From NCBI GenBank assembly GCA_023431345.1, contig JAEYWK010000092.1:62001-126000 (forward strand): 64,000 nt of DNA. Direction: 5' to 3'. Source of the DNA: Pseudomonadota bacterium (GTDB taxonomy: Bacteria; Myxococcota_A; Polyangia; Polyangiales; Polyangiaceae). The translations under genes were made by a program, and so were the position numbers. This document shows, piece after piece, positions 53,296-62,057 of this stretch. The notes under the pieces were generated by a model that had not been told where the DNA came from, did no database searches, and was given only the letters and a program-made list of their open reading frames with translations. Position 1 is the stretch's first letter. Every line of letters starts with the position of its first letter.

Positions 53296-54596
53296 GGCGC
53301 CGCCTCGGTGCTCGCGCCGACGGCGTAGTCGAGCAGCTTCCAGTCGCCGGCCGAGAGCTCGCGGGCCGCGAACTCCCAGATGACGACGCGCTTGCCGGCG
53401 AGGCGGTCACTGCCCGCGGCCAGCTCGCGTGAGAGCGCTTGCCGAGTCGCGAAGGCGCCCGAGTCGTTCTGCGCGATCACGTCGAGCGGACGGCCGAGCT
53501 GCATCGCCAGGTGTGGCGCGAGCCCCGCCGCGAGACCCCAGCCCATGCCTTCGAGTGAGAAGATGTTGGTGAAGCTGTCACCGAGCAGCAGCACGTCGGC
53601 CTTCAGGTCCGGCTCCCAGGGTGCGCCCGAGCTGTCTTGAACCTGATTGACGGTGACGGTCTGCGGCAAAAACGCGGTCTGAGAGTCGGGCAGCTTGAGC
53701 ATGTCGACGATGTCGCCTACGCGCGACACCGGTTGCGGCGCCGTCTTGAGCGCCGGCGCCGGCAGCGGCGGCAGCGGCGCCGCGGCGTTCACGAAGCGCG
53801 CGAGGGCCCGCGCCTGTCGCTCCATGAAGCTCGGTGTCCAGTGCGTGTCTTGAATGAGGAACAGTGACTCGGCCGCGGGGGCGCCCAGCTCGCGACGCAT
53901 GTCGAAAACGGCCACCCCCTGCCGCTGCAGATCCGTCAGCAGCGCGTCGTAGTCGGCGTTCTTCGGCCAGTTCCGGAGCGGGCGCCCGTGGAGATGCTGA
54001 GCCGCCAGGGCCGCCTTGTCGACCACCGGTAGCAGCACGAGCCGAATACCTCGTCGCTCGAGCGCGCGGTGGAAGCCGAGGATCGCGGGCCGGGGATCCG
54101 CCGCGAGCGGCTCCTCACCGGCGTCGAGAGCGTCTTTCTGACGCGAGGCCCGCACGTCGGCGTCGAGCAAGCCCGGGCCGCCGACGTGGAGCACTCCAGG
54201 TTTGTAGTAGAGCCAGCCAGATCGGCCCACGATGGCGAGCTTGTTGCCCACGCGCCCGCGCCGCGTCAGCTCCAGCTGCATCAGCGGCTGCACGTACGCC
54301 TTCGGATACGACGCCTCCTCCACGTCCTTCTCCAGCTGACGCAGGTTCTCGGCGGTAGGCGCCCGGCGGAACAGATCCAGCAGCGGGGACTCTTCGTCCT
54401 CGCGGTGCTCCAGGTAAGCCTGAGCCAGTGGCACCGCGAAGATCGCGAGCAGAAACGCCAGCACCAAGAGCCAAGCGGTGCGTCGCTCGATGTCGGTCCT
54501 GATCAGCCCTCGACGCAGCTCTTCGTCGTGCGAAGGATCGGTAGGCCCGCCCGCGCGAGCCGGCAGCGGATTGGGTGCTTCCAAAGTGCTCTGCAT
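53292..54596 (-). CDS. AlgJ-like membrane-anchored SGNH O-acetyltransferase
   Basis: A 434-aa type II membrane protein with one N-terminal helix (residues ~41-60, WLLVLAFLLAIFAVPLAQA) and a periplasmic AlgJ/AlgX SGNH domain: SGWLYYKPGVLHVGG (126-140), RRGIRLVLLPVVDKAAL, IQDTHWTPSF with Asp250-His252, and LLGDSF (337-342) with the catalytic Ser. It starts 8 nt after the AlgI-like MBOAT gene, the same neighbour relation as algI-algJ. It is expected to take acetyl from the MBOAT protein and pass it to the glycan. A second, longer SGNH protein is encoded at 47472-49508. Confidence 0.88.
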   Translation of the reverse strand: MQSTLEAPNPLPARAGGPTDPSHDEELRRGLIRTDIERRTAWLLVLAFLLAIFAVPLAQAYLEHREDEESPLLDLFRRAPTAENLRQLEKDVEEASYPKAYVQPLMQLELTRRGRVGNKLAIVGRSGWLYYKPGVLHVGGPGLLDADVRASRQKDALDAGEEPLAADPRPAILGFHRALERRGIRLVLLPVVDKAALAAQHLHGRPLRNWPKNADYDALLTDLQRQGVAVFDMRRELGAPAAESLFLIQDTHWTPSFMERQARALARFVNAAAPLPPLPAPALKTAPQPVSRVGDIVDMLKLPDSQTAFLPQTVTVNQVQDSSGAPWEPDLKADVLLLGDSFTNIFSLEGMGWGLAAGLAPHLAMQLGRPLDVIAQNDSGAFATRQALSRELAAGSDRLAGKRVVIWEFAARELSAGDWKLLDYAVGASTEAAP

Positions 54597-54603
54597 AGGC
54601 CGC

Positions 54604-56061
54604 TCAGAACTGGAAGTAGAGGAAGGGGTTCGTGGTTTGGGTCCACATCAGCAGCGTGGCCAGGGTCAAGGTCGCGAGCGCCCCCACCGCGCGCGGCAGC
54701 GAGAGCCGATTCGTGAACTCCCAGGTGTTGGGCATGCCCCAAACCACGACGCCGCAGAGCGCGAACATCAGGCCGTAGTAGGGCGTGTACATGGCTCCGG
54801 CGATCACGTCCGAAGCGGGTGACACGGACGCGAGCCCGAAGAGCGACGCGAAATAGGTCGTCGCCTGACCGAGCGTCTTCGCCCGAAAGAACACCCAGGA
54901 AAGACAGACGATGGCGAAGGTGGTCGCGACGCCGACGGCCGGCGGCAAGCGCCGCAGCGGGTGCCGAGCGCCGAGCCGTCGCTCCAAGGCCAGCATGCCG
55001 CCGTGGATGCCGCCCCAGATGATGAAATTCCAGCTCGCGCCGTGCCACAAGCCGCCGAGCAGCATCACGATCATCAGGTTGACGTAGGTTCGACCAGGCC
55101 CTTTGCGGTTACCGCCGAGGGGAATGTACAGGTAGTCGCGCAGCCAAGTGGAGAGGCTGATGTGCCAGCGTCGCCAAAACTCCGTGATGCTCTGCGACTT
55201 GTAAGGCGAGTCGAAATTCTGAATCAGCACGAAGCCCAACATCAAGGCCAAGCCGATCGCCATGTCGGAGTAGCCAGAGAAATCGAAGTAGATTTGGAAT
55301 GCGTAGGCCACGACGCCGACCCAGGCGTCGTAGAAGTGCTGAGCGCCGCCGGCGAACGCGGTGTCGGCCACGTGCCCCATCGGGTTCGCCAGCAGGATTT
55401 TCTTGCCCATACCGAAGCCGAAGAACGCCACGCCGCGCGCGAATTTCTCGAGAGTGTGCTGCCGCACGCGCATCTGCTCTTCCAGCGCCGCGTAACGAAT
55501 GATCGGCCCTGCCACCAAGTCGGGGAAGAAGGCTTCGAAGCACATGTAGTCGGTGAAGCGCCGCATCGGCCGCGCCTCGCCGCGATACACGTCGATGGCG
55601 TAGCTCATCGCCTTGAACGTGTAAAACGAGATACCGACCGGCAAGACCAGGTGCATGACGGGCACGATGCGATCACCGACGCCGAACAGCGCCCCGAGGG
55701 CGTTGATGTTCTCGGCGACGAAGCCGGTGTACTTGAAGAAGGCGAGCAGGCTGAGGTTCATCGCGATCGAGGTCGCGAGCACCAGCTTCATGGCGCGAGT
55801 GCGCTTCAGCGCCGGGTCGATCACGGGCGGCAGCCCGCCCACGTCCGGCAAGCCCGACAGTCGCACCAGCAGCAGGCCGCAGATGTAGTCGACGCTGGAG
55901 CCGAAGAACATGATTACGGCCCACCATGGGTTGGCCCAGCCGTAAAACACGTAGCTCGAGAGCGCGATCAGCGCGGTGCGCCCCTTGAACGGCAGCGCGT
56001 AGTACGCGACGAGCACCAGCGGCAGGAAATAGAACAGGAAGATGTGACTCGAGAAAACCAT
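54604..56061 (-). CDS. AlgI-like membrane-bound O-acyltransferase (MBOAT)
   Basis: A 485-aa polytopic protein that moves acyl groups across the inner membrane for glycan O-acetylation. Signatures are LPVGISFYTFKAMSYAIDVY, FDFSGYSDMAIGLALMLGF, FWRRWHISLSTWLRDYLYIP and the MBOAT histidine motif LLGGLWHGASWNFIIWG. All are in the order seen in AlgI and DltB. ATG 56061 begins a proper first helix (FSSHIFLFYFLPLVLVAYY). The open frame upstream of it adds eight residues without support. It is followed within 8 nt by the AlgJ-like gene. Confidence 0.94.
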   Translation of the reverse strand: MVFSSHIFLFYFLPLVLVAYYALPFKGRTALIALSSYVFYGWANPWWAVIMFFGSSVDYICGLLLVRLSGLPDVGGLPPVIDPALKRTRAMKLVLATSIAMNLSLLAFFKYTGFVAENINALGALFGVGDRIVPVMHLVLPVGISFYTFKAMSYAIDVYRGEARPMRRFTDYMCFEAFFPDLVAGPIIRYAALEEQMRVRQHTLEKFARGVAFFGFGMGKKILLANPMGHVADTAFAGGAQHFYDAWVGVVAYAFQIYFDFSGYSDMAIGLALMLGFVLIQNFDSPYKSQSITEFWRRWHISLSTWLRDYLYIPLGGNRKGPGRTYVNLMIVMLLGGLWHGASWNFIIWGGIHGGMLALERRLGARHPLRRLPPAVGVATTFAIVCLSWVFFRAKTLGQATTYFASLFGLASVSPASDVIAGAMYTPYYGLMFALCGVVVWGMPNTWEFTNRLSLPRAVGALATLTLATLLMWTQTTNPFLYFQF

Positions 56062-56121
56062 GCTCGTCTCAGGCGCTCCGCACACCAGCGTGGCGCCACC
56101 GCGCCACCGTACTCGGCCGGC

Positions 56122-57195
56122 CTATTGCCAAAGGAACCAGCCCTTCTGCTGCATCGTCATGATGGCGCGCTGAGCCCAGGTGCGTTGACCATCCAAGTTG
56201 AAATGATGGTCGTCCTGCATGCCGAGGCCTTCGCAGGAAACGAGCGCGGAGTTGGCAACCGTGGTCGGGATCTTGGCAATTTGTGGGCGAATCGTGGTCG
56301 CGACTTGACCCGTGACGACGAACTCGCCCTTCGCCTCGACCTCGTAGTCGTTCATGAGTAGCGGCAGGTTGGGATCTCCCGCTTCATTGCGGATGGCCGT
56401 CACCAGCGAGTTGATGCAGTTCGGGAAGCCGCTCACGTCCGCGGCCGAGCCGTGGCGCTCGGTGATACCCAGGTAGACGAAGATGGCGCCGAACGTCACG
56501 CGGCCTTTGATGGCCTTGGTCGCGGCGATGAGCTCGTCGTAGTAGAGGCCGTTGGGCAAAAACTGCGAGCAGTAGGCCGAGTTCTGCCCGTAGCCGAGTG
56601 AGATGAAGTAGTAGTCTTGCTTCGCGACCGCGAGAGCCTCTTTGAGCAGCGACACGCCAGGGCCTGCCAGACGCTGCGTCGTCGATCGCGCGGTGGGCTC
56701 GAGGGCCAAGCCCGGCGGCGTGCCCGCGTGGTACTCGAAGGCGCGAGGGTGCGTGTCCTGAAAGTGGTACGCCGCTGAAGACTGCGGGCTCGTGCCGTAG
56801 CCCGCCATGTTCGAGTGGCCGAGGTGAATGAAGGCGATCGCCCGCTCTTTTGGCACTGCGACTCCGCCCAGCTCGATCGTCACGCCGGAGAGAGGGGGGC
56901 CGCCCGCGCCGCCCGCCACTCCAGGCGTGCCCGCCTGACCGCCCGTGCCGACGGAGCCAGCCGTGACGGCGGCACCTGCTGTGCTGCTCACGCCGCCCGT
57001 GATGGGGCCGCCACCAACGGGAGCGCCGCCAGCGCCGCCAGCGGCGGGGCCGCCCGCGACCGGCGGCAAGCCACCCGAGGGGCCGAAGTCATCGCTGGTG
57101 TCGAGCTTTTGCACGTCGTGCGGGTGCTCGACGACACCACACGCAAGGACCAGCAGCAGTGACGACAGCGCCGCTTTCTGAGACGGAATGATCAT
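56122..57195 (-). CDS. Lipoprotein SGNH esterase, CE6/sialate-O-acetylesterase-like
   Basis: A 357-aa lipoprotein (lipobox LVLAC, Cys19) with an ~80-residue Gly/Ala/Pro linker and an SGNH hydrolase domain from about 118. The catalytic Ser is in IHLGHSNMAGYG (Ser128), where the family normally has G-Q-S-N-M, so Gln is His here. The C-terminal Asp-His pair is in MQDDHHFNLDGQ (Asp329 and His330 or His331). A surface esterase in the same run as an O-acetyltransferase suggests removal or editing of acetyl groups on the same glycan. ATG 57195 overlaps the stop of the polytopic gene. Confidence 0.82.
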   Translation of the reverse strand: MIIPSQKAALSSLLLVLACGVVEHPHDVQKLDTSDDFGPSGGLPPVAGGPAAGGAGGAPVGGGPITGGVSSTAGAAVTAGSVGTGGQAGTPGVAGGAGGPPLSGVTIELGGVAVPKERAIAFIHLGHSNMAGYGTSPQSSAAYHFQDTHPRAFEYHAGTPPGLALEPTARSTTQRLAGPGVSLLKEALAVAKQDYYFISLGYGQNSAYCSQFLPNGLYYDELIAATKAIKGRVTFGAIFVYLGITERHGSAADVSGFPNCINSLVTAIRNEAGDPNLPLLMNDYEVEAKGEFVVTGQVATTIRPQIAKIPTTVANSALVSCEGLGMQDDHHFNLDGQRTWAQRAIMTMQQKGWFLWQ

Positions 57196-59180
57196 CGCTT
57201 CTTCTCCTGCAATTCGGTCAAGAGCCCGCTGGCCTCCGCGTCGAAGGGATCGGCGGAGAGCGCGCGCTTCAAGAAATTGACGCCGACTACGACCTGTCCG
57301 CGATGCAGCGCGATGCGCGCTAGCAAGCTGAGGCTGCGCACGTCGTCTGCGTCGGCGGCGAGCGCCCCGCGCGCGATTCGCTCTGCGCTCGCGTTGTCGC
57401 CAGCGGCGAAGCGCAGCCGAGCCTGCAGCGCGCGTACGTCGGGATGGTCGAGCCCCACGAGCGCCCGCTCTGCCTGTTCGAGCTCGCTGACCGTCGCCAG
57501 CAGCCGAGCCAGCTGGACGCGCGCAGCCGCGCGAAGCTCGAGCCTCCCCGCGTAGCGCTGCTCGGAGGCGCGGATGATGCGCTCGACCTCTTCGCCGCGA
57601 CCCAGGTCCAGCGCCGGCGCCGGGCTCTGGTCGGCGCGCACGAACAACACCTCGACCCCGTCCGTGTAGAGCAGCTTCCAGTCTGCGCTGCGGTAGAGAT
57701 GCGCGATGAGCCCCAGGTAGCGGTCGGGATAGCTCGTCGGCAGCACCACGTAGCGAAAGCGGTGTCGCGCCTGAAATGCCTCGAAGCGCGGAGGCGCCTC
57801 GCTGAGGCCGAGGTACTCTTCGAACTCGTCGACCGTGCGCAGCACCAAGCGCGAGTCGATGTACGGGCGGGAGCGCGGGTAGAGCTGCCAGATCAGGTAG
57901 CCCCCCTGGTGCGCCGCGGAAAAGACGTCTCCCGCGGGGAGCTCGGCCAGGCGCCGCGCGCTCTCGACGGGGGCGCGAAACGGCGTCGGCGCGGAGAGGC
58001 TGCTCTCGCGCGCTGCCGCGACGCCTGCCGCTCCGAGCACGCAAACCAGCGCCACGGCGTTGATGGCCGAAAGAGCCGGCCGCGCTAGCGCCGCACGCGC
58101 GGTGCAAAAGCGGCGCAGAGCGGGCGCCAAGTAGAGCGTCGCGATGGGCGCGCCGACCCAGTACAGCAGCAGCACGTTGCGATTGCTCAGCAGCGCCAGC
58201 AGCGTGAAGCCCACCAAGAGCAGCGCATGGCTCAGTCGAAGCCGGCGCCCGGCGGCGAACATCGCGAGCGCCAAGATCGCCAGGAACCATTTCAGGTGCC
58301 AAAACTCACCGCCGGTGGAGCGTTCGAGCAGGTAGGGCGGCACGTTCTCCGCCACCGCCGAGGCGTAAACGTTGTCGGCGCCGGGAACGAGCCGCAGCGC
58401 GAGCGTGATCGGCAAGACGAAGGCGCGCGGGCCGAACGGCGTAATGCCGCACGCCACGACGCAGCCGGCCAGCGCCGCGAGCAGCGCCCTGAAGTGCCTC
58501 GAGGCGGACGAGCCGGGCGGCCCCTCGGCAGCGAAGGGCCACGACTTCCCCTCGCGCATCGCGGCGAGACCTGCGGCGAGCGTGTAGGCGGCGACGACCG
58601 CAGGACCGAGCGCTGACAACCCTTGGAAGTTCGCCCACACGATCTGCAGGCCCAAAAGCGCCCACAGCAGCGAGAGCTTGCCGGAGCGGCGCACCGACTC
58701 CAGCACGAACAAAAACGACGCCAGCAGCAGCAGCGTGACGATCACCGGGCGTAGCAAGAGTAGCGACCGGGCGCAGAAGAGCGCGGCGAGCAGCAACGTT
58801 GCCAGCAGCGCGTGCGACCCGTCCGCCCTCGCCCGGCGCCCCAGCGCCGCGAGCAGCACGAGCGCGCCCGCCGCCAGAATGAGGCACTTGGCCCACACCA
58901 AGCCGGCCAGTCCGAAGCCGCGGTGCACCGCGTAGCTCGCTAGCTGGAACAGCCAGTGCACGTCGACCCAGCGCCGGCCCGCCGCGCTGACCGAAAACGG
59001 GTCGCTCTGCAGCACCTCGCCCCGCGCCACCATCTCGCGACCCGCGGCGAGGTGCCACCAGACGTCGCCGTCGGCGGAGGGCGCGAGCCCCACCAGCACC
59101 GCGCCGACCGCGAGCGCCACGAGCGGCGCATAACCGCGAATGCTCCGGCGAATGTTCTGGTGAAGAGCCCACGCGAGCAT
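57192..59180 (-). CDS. Polytopic membrane protein with C-terminal TPR-like region (glycosyltransferase-C or polymerase-like)
   Basis: A 662-aa protein with about ten or eleven membrane helices in the first ~420 residues, and a soluble part with TPR-like helices at the end (LEQAERALVGLDHPDVRAL, RGQVVVGVNFLKRALSADP). The first loop contains DGDVWWHLAAGREMVARG, the pattern seen in many GT-C-like or O-antigen-polymerase-like membrane proteins of myxobacteria and planctomycetes. Polymerisation or lipid-linked sugar transfer is plausible but unproven. ATG 59180 was chosen because it lies 8 nt after the upstream stop; the frame is open further up without support. Confidence 0.78.
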   Translation of the reverse strand: MLAWALHQNIRRSIRGYAPLVALAVGAVLVGLAPSADGDVWWHLAAGREMVARGEVLQSDPFSVSAAGRRWVDVHWLFQLASYAVHRGFGLAGLVWAKCLILAAGALVLLAALGRRARADGSHALLATLLLAALFCARSLLLLRPVIVTLLLLASFLFVLESVRRSGKLSLLWALLGLQIVWANFQGLSALGPAVVAAYTLAAGLAAMREGKSWPFAAEGPPGSSASRHFRALLAALAGCVVACGITPFGPRAFVLPITLALRLVPGADNVYASAVAENVPPYLLERSTGGEFWHLKWFLAILALAMFAAGRRLRLSHALLLVGFTLLALLSNRNVLLLYWVGAPIATLYLAPALRRFCTARAALARPALSAINAVALVCVLGAAGVAAARESSLSAPTPFRAPVESARRLAELPAGDVFSAAHQGGYLIWQLYPRSRPYIDSRLVLRTVDEFEEYLGLSEAPPRFEAFQARHRFRYVVLPTSYPDRYLGLIAHLYRSADWKLLYTDGVEVLFVRADQSPAPALDLGRGEEVERIIRASEQRYAGRLELRAAARVQLARLLATVSELEQAERALVGLDHPDVRALQARLRFAAGDNASAERIARGALAADADDVRSLSLLARIALHRGQVVVGVNFLKRALSADPFDAEASGLLTELQEKKR

Positions 59181-59188
59181 GCGCGCTC

Positions 59189-60271
59189 TCAAAAGGGCGA
59201 CAGCGTGAGGCCCACGCCGATCGTCCAGGGTTGGAAGCCGGGTTGCTGTGCGGTGTCCACGGCGCCGGCGGGCGCGGCGGAGCCCGCCTCCCAACCAAAA
59301 GGCACCGAGATGCCGCCGAGCAGCGCGACCGTATCAGTCGACCACTCGACGGCGGCGGCCGCGGTCAGCGACATCAGGTGCATCTGCTGCTCGAGCCCGC
59401 GATCGCGATCGACGCCGAAGTAGCGCTGGAGCGTGAGGCCGAGCGAGGGCACGAAGGGCCCCGTAAAGTAGCCGAGGTAGCCGTAGGCGCTGCCCGTCGG
59501 CGCCCGGTAGTTGCCGAGGTCGTTCTTACCGCCGCGGTAGGCAACTGATCCGCCCAGCACGATCACGCCCCACTGCTCATCGAGCGTGTGATCGAGCGCG
59601 ACGCTACCGGTCAGCCTGCCGCTGCCGAGCTGCTTTTCTTGCGAGAGGTAGTCGGCGCGGTAGGCGGCGTCGTGCGTGCCGGTCGGAAACCCGACGCTGA
59701 GCGTGACGGCCGTGGCCTTGATCTCGCCGAATTTGCGCGTGACGAACGCGCTCACGTCTCCGACGCCCGAGTTCGAGATGTCGACGGGCGGCGTGAGCGC
59801 CTTGTAGTCGAAGTAGTATTTGTAGAGGTAGGGCGCGGCTGCGCCGAGGACCCAGCGCTCTCCCACGTCGCGCGAGATCTGGCTGCTGATGGTGACGATG
59901 TAGCCATCGTCGAGGTGGCTATAGCTCGCTTGCGTCTGCAGGTTGAACAGCCCGCCCGTGACGCTGTGCCCTATCCATTTCAGGCCGCCTCCCGCGCTCG
60001 TCGAGGTGCCGGCGCCGCAGCCGCCAATCGTCTCCCAGCTCGCGAGCAGCCCATCGAGGCGCTGGACGCGCAGCGAGAGCTCGGCGCCGAGCGCCACTTC
60101 GCGAGGCGTTCGCTCGAGCCCGGCGCGAGCGCGCTCCACGGCGCGCGCGCTCCGTTCGGCTGCTATGAGCCGGCTGAGGAGCGGAAAAGCCGCACAAGCG
60201 ATGAATGCGAGCGCGAGCGCGAACGGCCACGCGCCGACACCTCGGGCGTCTTTCCGTAACGGATGTTGCAT
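59189..60271 (-). CDS. Outer-membrane beta-barrel-like protein
   Basis: A 360-aa protein with an N-terminal hydrophobic segment (AWPFALALAFIACAAFPLL) and a short helical stretch. About ten alternating amphipathic strands follow to a terminal Phe, the usual outer-membrane barrel ending (WTIGVGLTLSPF). Strand examples are VGDVSAFVTRKFG, AVTLSVGFPTG and VPSLGLTLQRYFGVD. This is the transporter or DUF3187-like barrel style often found beside secreted-polymer genes. It may be the export pore or an outer-membrane anchor. It lies 20 nt after the first gene of the run. Confidence 0.72.
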   Translation of the reverse strand: MQHPLRKDARGVGAWPFALALAFIACAAFPLLSRLIAAERSARAVERARAGLERTPREVALGAELSLRVQRLDGLLASWETIGGCGAGTSTSAGGGLKWIGHSVTGGLFNLQTQASYSHLDDGYIVTISSQISRDVGERWVLGAAAPYLYKYYFDYKALTPPVDISNSGVGDVSAFVTRKFGEIKATAVTLSVGFPTGTHDAAYRADYLSQEKQLGSGRLTGSVALDHTLDEQWGVIVLGGSVAYRGGKNDLGNYRAPTGSAYGYLGYFTGPFVPSLGLTLQRYFGVDRDRGLEQQMHLMSLTAAAAVEWSTDTVALLGGISVPFGWEAGSAAPAGAVDTAQQPGFQPWTIGVGLTLSPF

Positions 60272-60291
60272 TATCGTGAAACGAGATCAGC

Positions 60292-60738
60292 TCAAGCCGG
60301 GTCGACCTGCAGACACCAGTAGCGGATGCTCTTACGATCAGTGGCCGAATACTCGTCGACCAAGGCACCCTTCCAGATGGATTTCAAATCCGGAGAGAGC
60401 TTGAGCTTGTGAACGTCACCTTGGGTGAAGCTGCGAAGCTTGCCGCCTACGCGCTCTTTCATCTTGTCTTTGATCTTCGCGCGCGGCTGGAGCGGCTTGT
60501 AGTGCGCGACCAGGAGGACCTTCTTGTCGAGCGCGCCACCCTGCACCTCATACCGCATGACGTAGGCGTAGTCGTAGAGGTCGTCCGGCGGCATCTTCGA
60601 CGGGATGTCGACCAGCTTCGCCGTGACCTCGATCGGCGCGCTCTCGGCGTGCGCTGTTGACACGAGGCTCAGTGAGCCGAGCATGGCTCCCGCTACGAAG
60701 GTGTGACGGCTGAAACGTGGAAGCTTGGTCTGAGTCAT
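60292..60738 (-). CDS. Small secreted protein, first gene of the glycan run
   Basis: A 148-aa protein with a clear signal peptide ending STAHA-ES. The mature ~110 residues look like one beta-rich domain (IEVTAKLVDIPSKMPPDDLY, YAYVMRYEVQGG, VLLVAHYKPLQPRAKIKDK). I do not recognise the family. ATG 60738 was chosen as the start of the signal peptide. Being first in a 12-gene leftward run, it lies directly behind the regulatory region with the palindrome at 60865-60883. Confidence 0.7.
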   Translation of the reverse strand: MTQTKLPRFSRHTFVAGAMLGSLSLVSTAHAESAPIEVTAKLVDIPSKMPPDDLYDYAYVMRYEVQGGALDKKVLLVAHYKPLQPRAKIKDKMKERVGGKLRSFTQGDVHKLKLSPDLKSIWKGALVDEYSATDRKSIRYWCLQVDPA

Positions 60739-61256
60739 CGCTGGCAGGGACCTTCCTGAAGCGCGAGCGGTGATGCGAATGCGCCCGACTCGCGGGAATT
60801 TTTTCCCGTGCCGTGGGCGGGCTTCATGCTCGCGATCACAATGTGCCTGCGCCCCTAGATTCCCGATCACTGATCCAGTGATCATTCTGGAGGGAGCTGC
60901 TGGATTCGAATGCGCCATTCCCCTGTCGCTGCTCGTTTACAGCATGCGCGTTATCCCGGCGAAAACGGTCGTTCAGAGCATCGCGGTGCTACTGAGGGAC
61001 GAATACCTATCAATAAATGGTAACGACCCGCGGACCGGAACCCGTTCCAGGCTTGCACGCAGCGCCTTAGCCGGTCACGGCGGGCCAGACACTCGGGCCC
61101 CCCCCCGCGCCGCGACGCCGAGCGTGACGGATTCCTGAGTCTCGTCGCCCGGCGAGGTGTTTTGCTCTAGCCTTTCATGAACCGATTTTGGCGCCGCGCG
61201 CGCGACTGCGGCGATCTACGGCCTGACGCCGGCGTCGCGCGAATCGAGGACGTAAA
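60739..61256. other. Divergent non-coding region between the glycan run and the ECF sigma operon
   Basis: No gene of normal size is supported. It holds a hairpin CGGGAA-TTTT-TTCCCG (60793-60808), the palindrome at 60865-60883 and a somewhat AT-richer patch near 60990-61020. Promoters for both directions must lie here. A possible 27-codon frame (61177-61260) without a ribosome-binding site is not called. Confidence 0.6.
60865..60883. promoter_or_regulatory. Perfect dyad GATCACTG-ATC-CAGTGATC
   Basis: Perfect 8-bp arms around a 3-bp centre, placed 127 nt upstream of the first gene of the glycan run and ~540 nt upstream of the sigma gene. It is a good candidate operator for a dimeric regulator. 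It is less likely a terminator, because no gene ends nearby. Confidence 0.5.
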
Positions 61257-61391
61257 GTGATCCACCTGGCATGGCTCGACTGGCGGTTGAAAGGCGACGA
61301 GGTTTCCACCGGCCAGGGCGTGCTGGTCGGTGCGGGCTGCAGCTACTGCTCGAGCGGTGCTTGGGAGGTAAAATTCGCACAGCTTCCTTGA
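61257..61391 (+). CDS. Possible 44-aa small protein upstream of the ECF sigma gene
   Basis: A short open frame starts at GTG 61257, with GAGGA (61246-61250) six nt upstream, and ends 33 nt before the sigma start. The peptide begins MIHLAWLDWRLKGDE, contains GAGCSYCSSG and ends FAQLP. GC at third codon positions is about 75%, lower than in neighbouring genes, so coding status is uncertain. It could be a leader peptide, a small regulator or a Cys-containing precursor peptide, or simply chance. Confidence 0.3.
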   Translation: MIHLAWLDWRLKGDEVSTGQGVLVGAGCSYCSSGAWEVKFAQLP

Positions 61392-61424
61392 CCCGGGCCG
61401 AGCCGAAGACGGAGTGCGCCGCGC

Positions 61425-62057
61425 ATGGCTAGCCGCGTCCGAGCTCCGCTTGCGCTCGTGACAGCGCCCAGCCGACGGGAGGTCAGCGACACCGAGCTCG
61501 CGCTGGGGCTGCGCGAAGGCGAGCCCTGGGCCGTGAACGAGGTCTGGCATCGCTACGCGGCGATGGTGCTCAGGATGGCAGAGCGCGCGCTCGGCTCGCG
61601 CAGCGACGCGGAGGACTTGGCGCAGGAGGTATTCTACCGCGTCTGCCAACGCGCGCCGGGCCTGCGCGATCCGAGCAGCTTGAGGAGCTTCGTGTACTCG
61701 ATCGCGGTGCGTCTGCTGAAGACGACGCTGCGCTACCGTCGCCTGCGACGCTGGCTCTCGTTCGAAGGTCCCGAAACGCTGGCCGACCTTCCTCAGCGCA
61801 GCGCGGACGTGGAAGCGCGGGATCTGCTGCGCAGGTTCTACCTGCTGCTCGACCGGCTCTCGGCGCGCGACCGGCTAGTGTTTCTGCTGCGCCGCGTGGA
61901 GTCGATGACCATCGACGAAATAGCGACCGTGATGGGCGTCTCGGAGTCCACCGTCAAGCGCTCGCTCCTTCACGCGACCGAGCGCCTATCACGCTGGGTG
62001 CGGGCCGACCCCGCGCTCGCGGAGCTCGCGGTTCCGAGCTTCGGGGGCTCCGCGTGA
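61425..62057 (+). CDS. ECF-family RNA polymerase sigma factor
   Basis: A 210-aa sigma factor. Region 2 is visible as ALGSRSDAEDLAQEVFYRVC with RSFVYSIAVRLLKTTLR, and region 4 as LSARDRLVFLLRRVESMTID followed by MGVSESTVKRSLLHATERL. Regions 1 and 3 are absent, as is usual for ECF factors. The stop overlaps the start of a FecR-like gene (GTGA), making FecR its probable anti-sigma or signal-transducing partner. A divergent glycan run begins ~690 nt upstream and may be a target. Confidence 0.93.
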   Translation: MASRVRAPLALVTAPSRREVSDTELALGLREGEPWAVNEVWHRYAAMVLRMAERALGSRSDAEDLAQEVFYRVCQRAPGLRDPSSLRSFVYSIAVRLLKTTLRYRRLRRWLSFEGPETLADLPQRSADVEARDLLRRFYLLLDRLSARDRLVFLLRRVESMTIDEIATVMGVSESTVKRSLLHATERLSRWVRADPALAELAVPSFGGSA

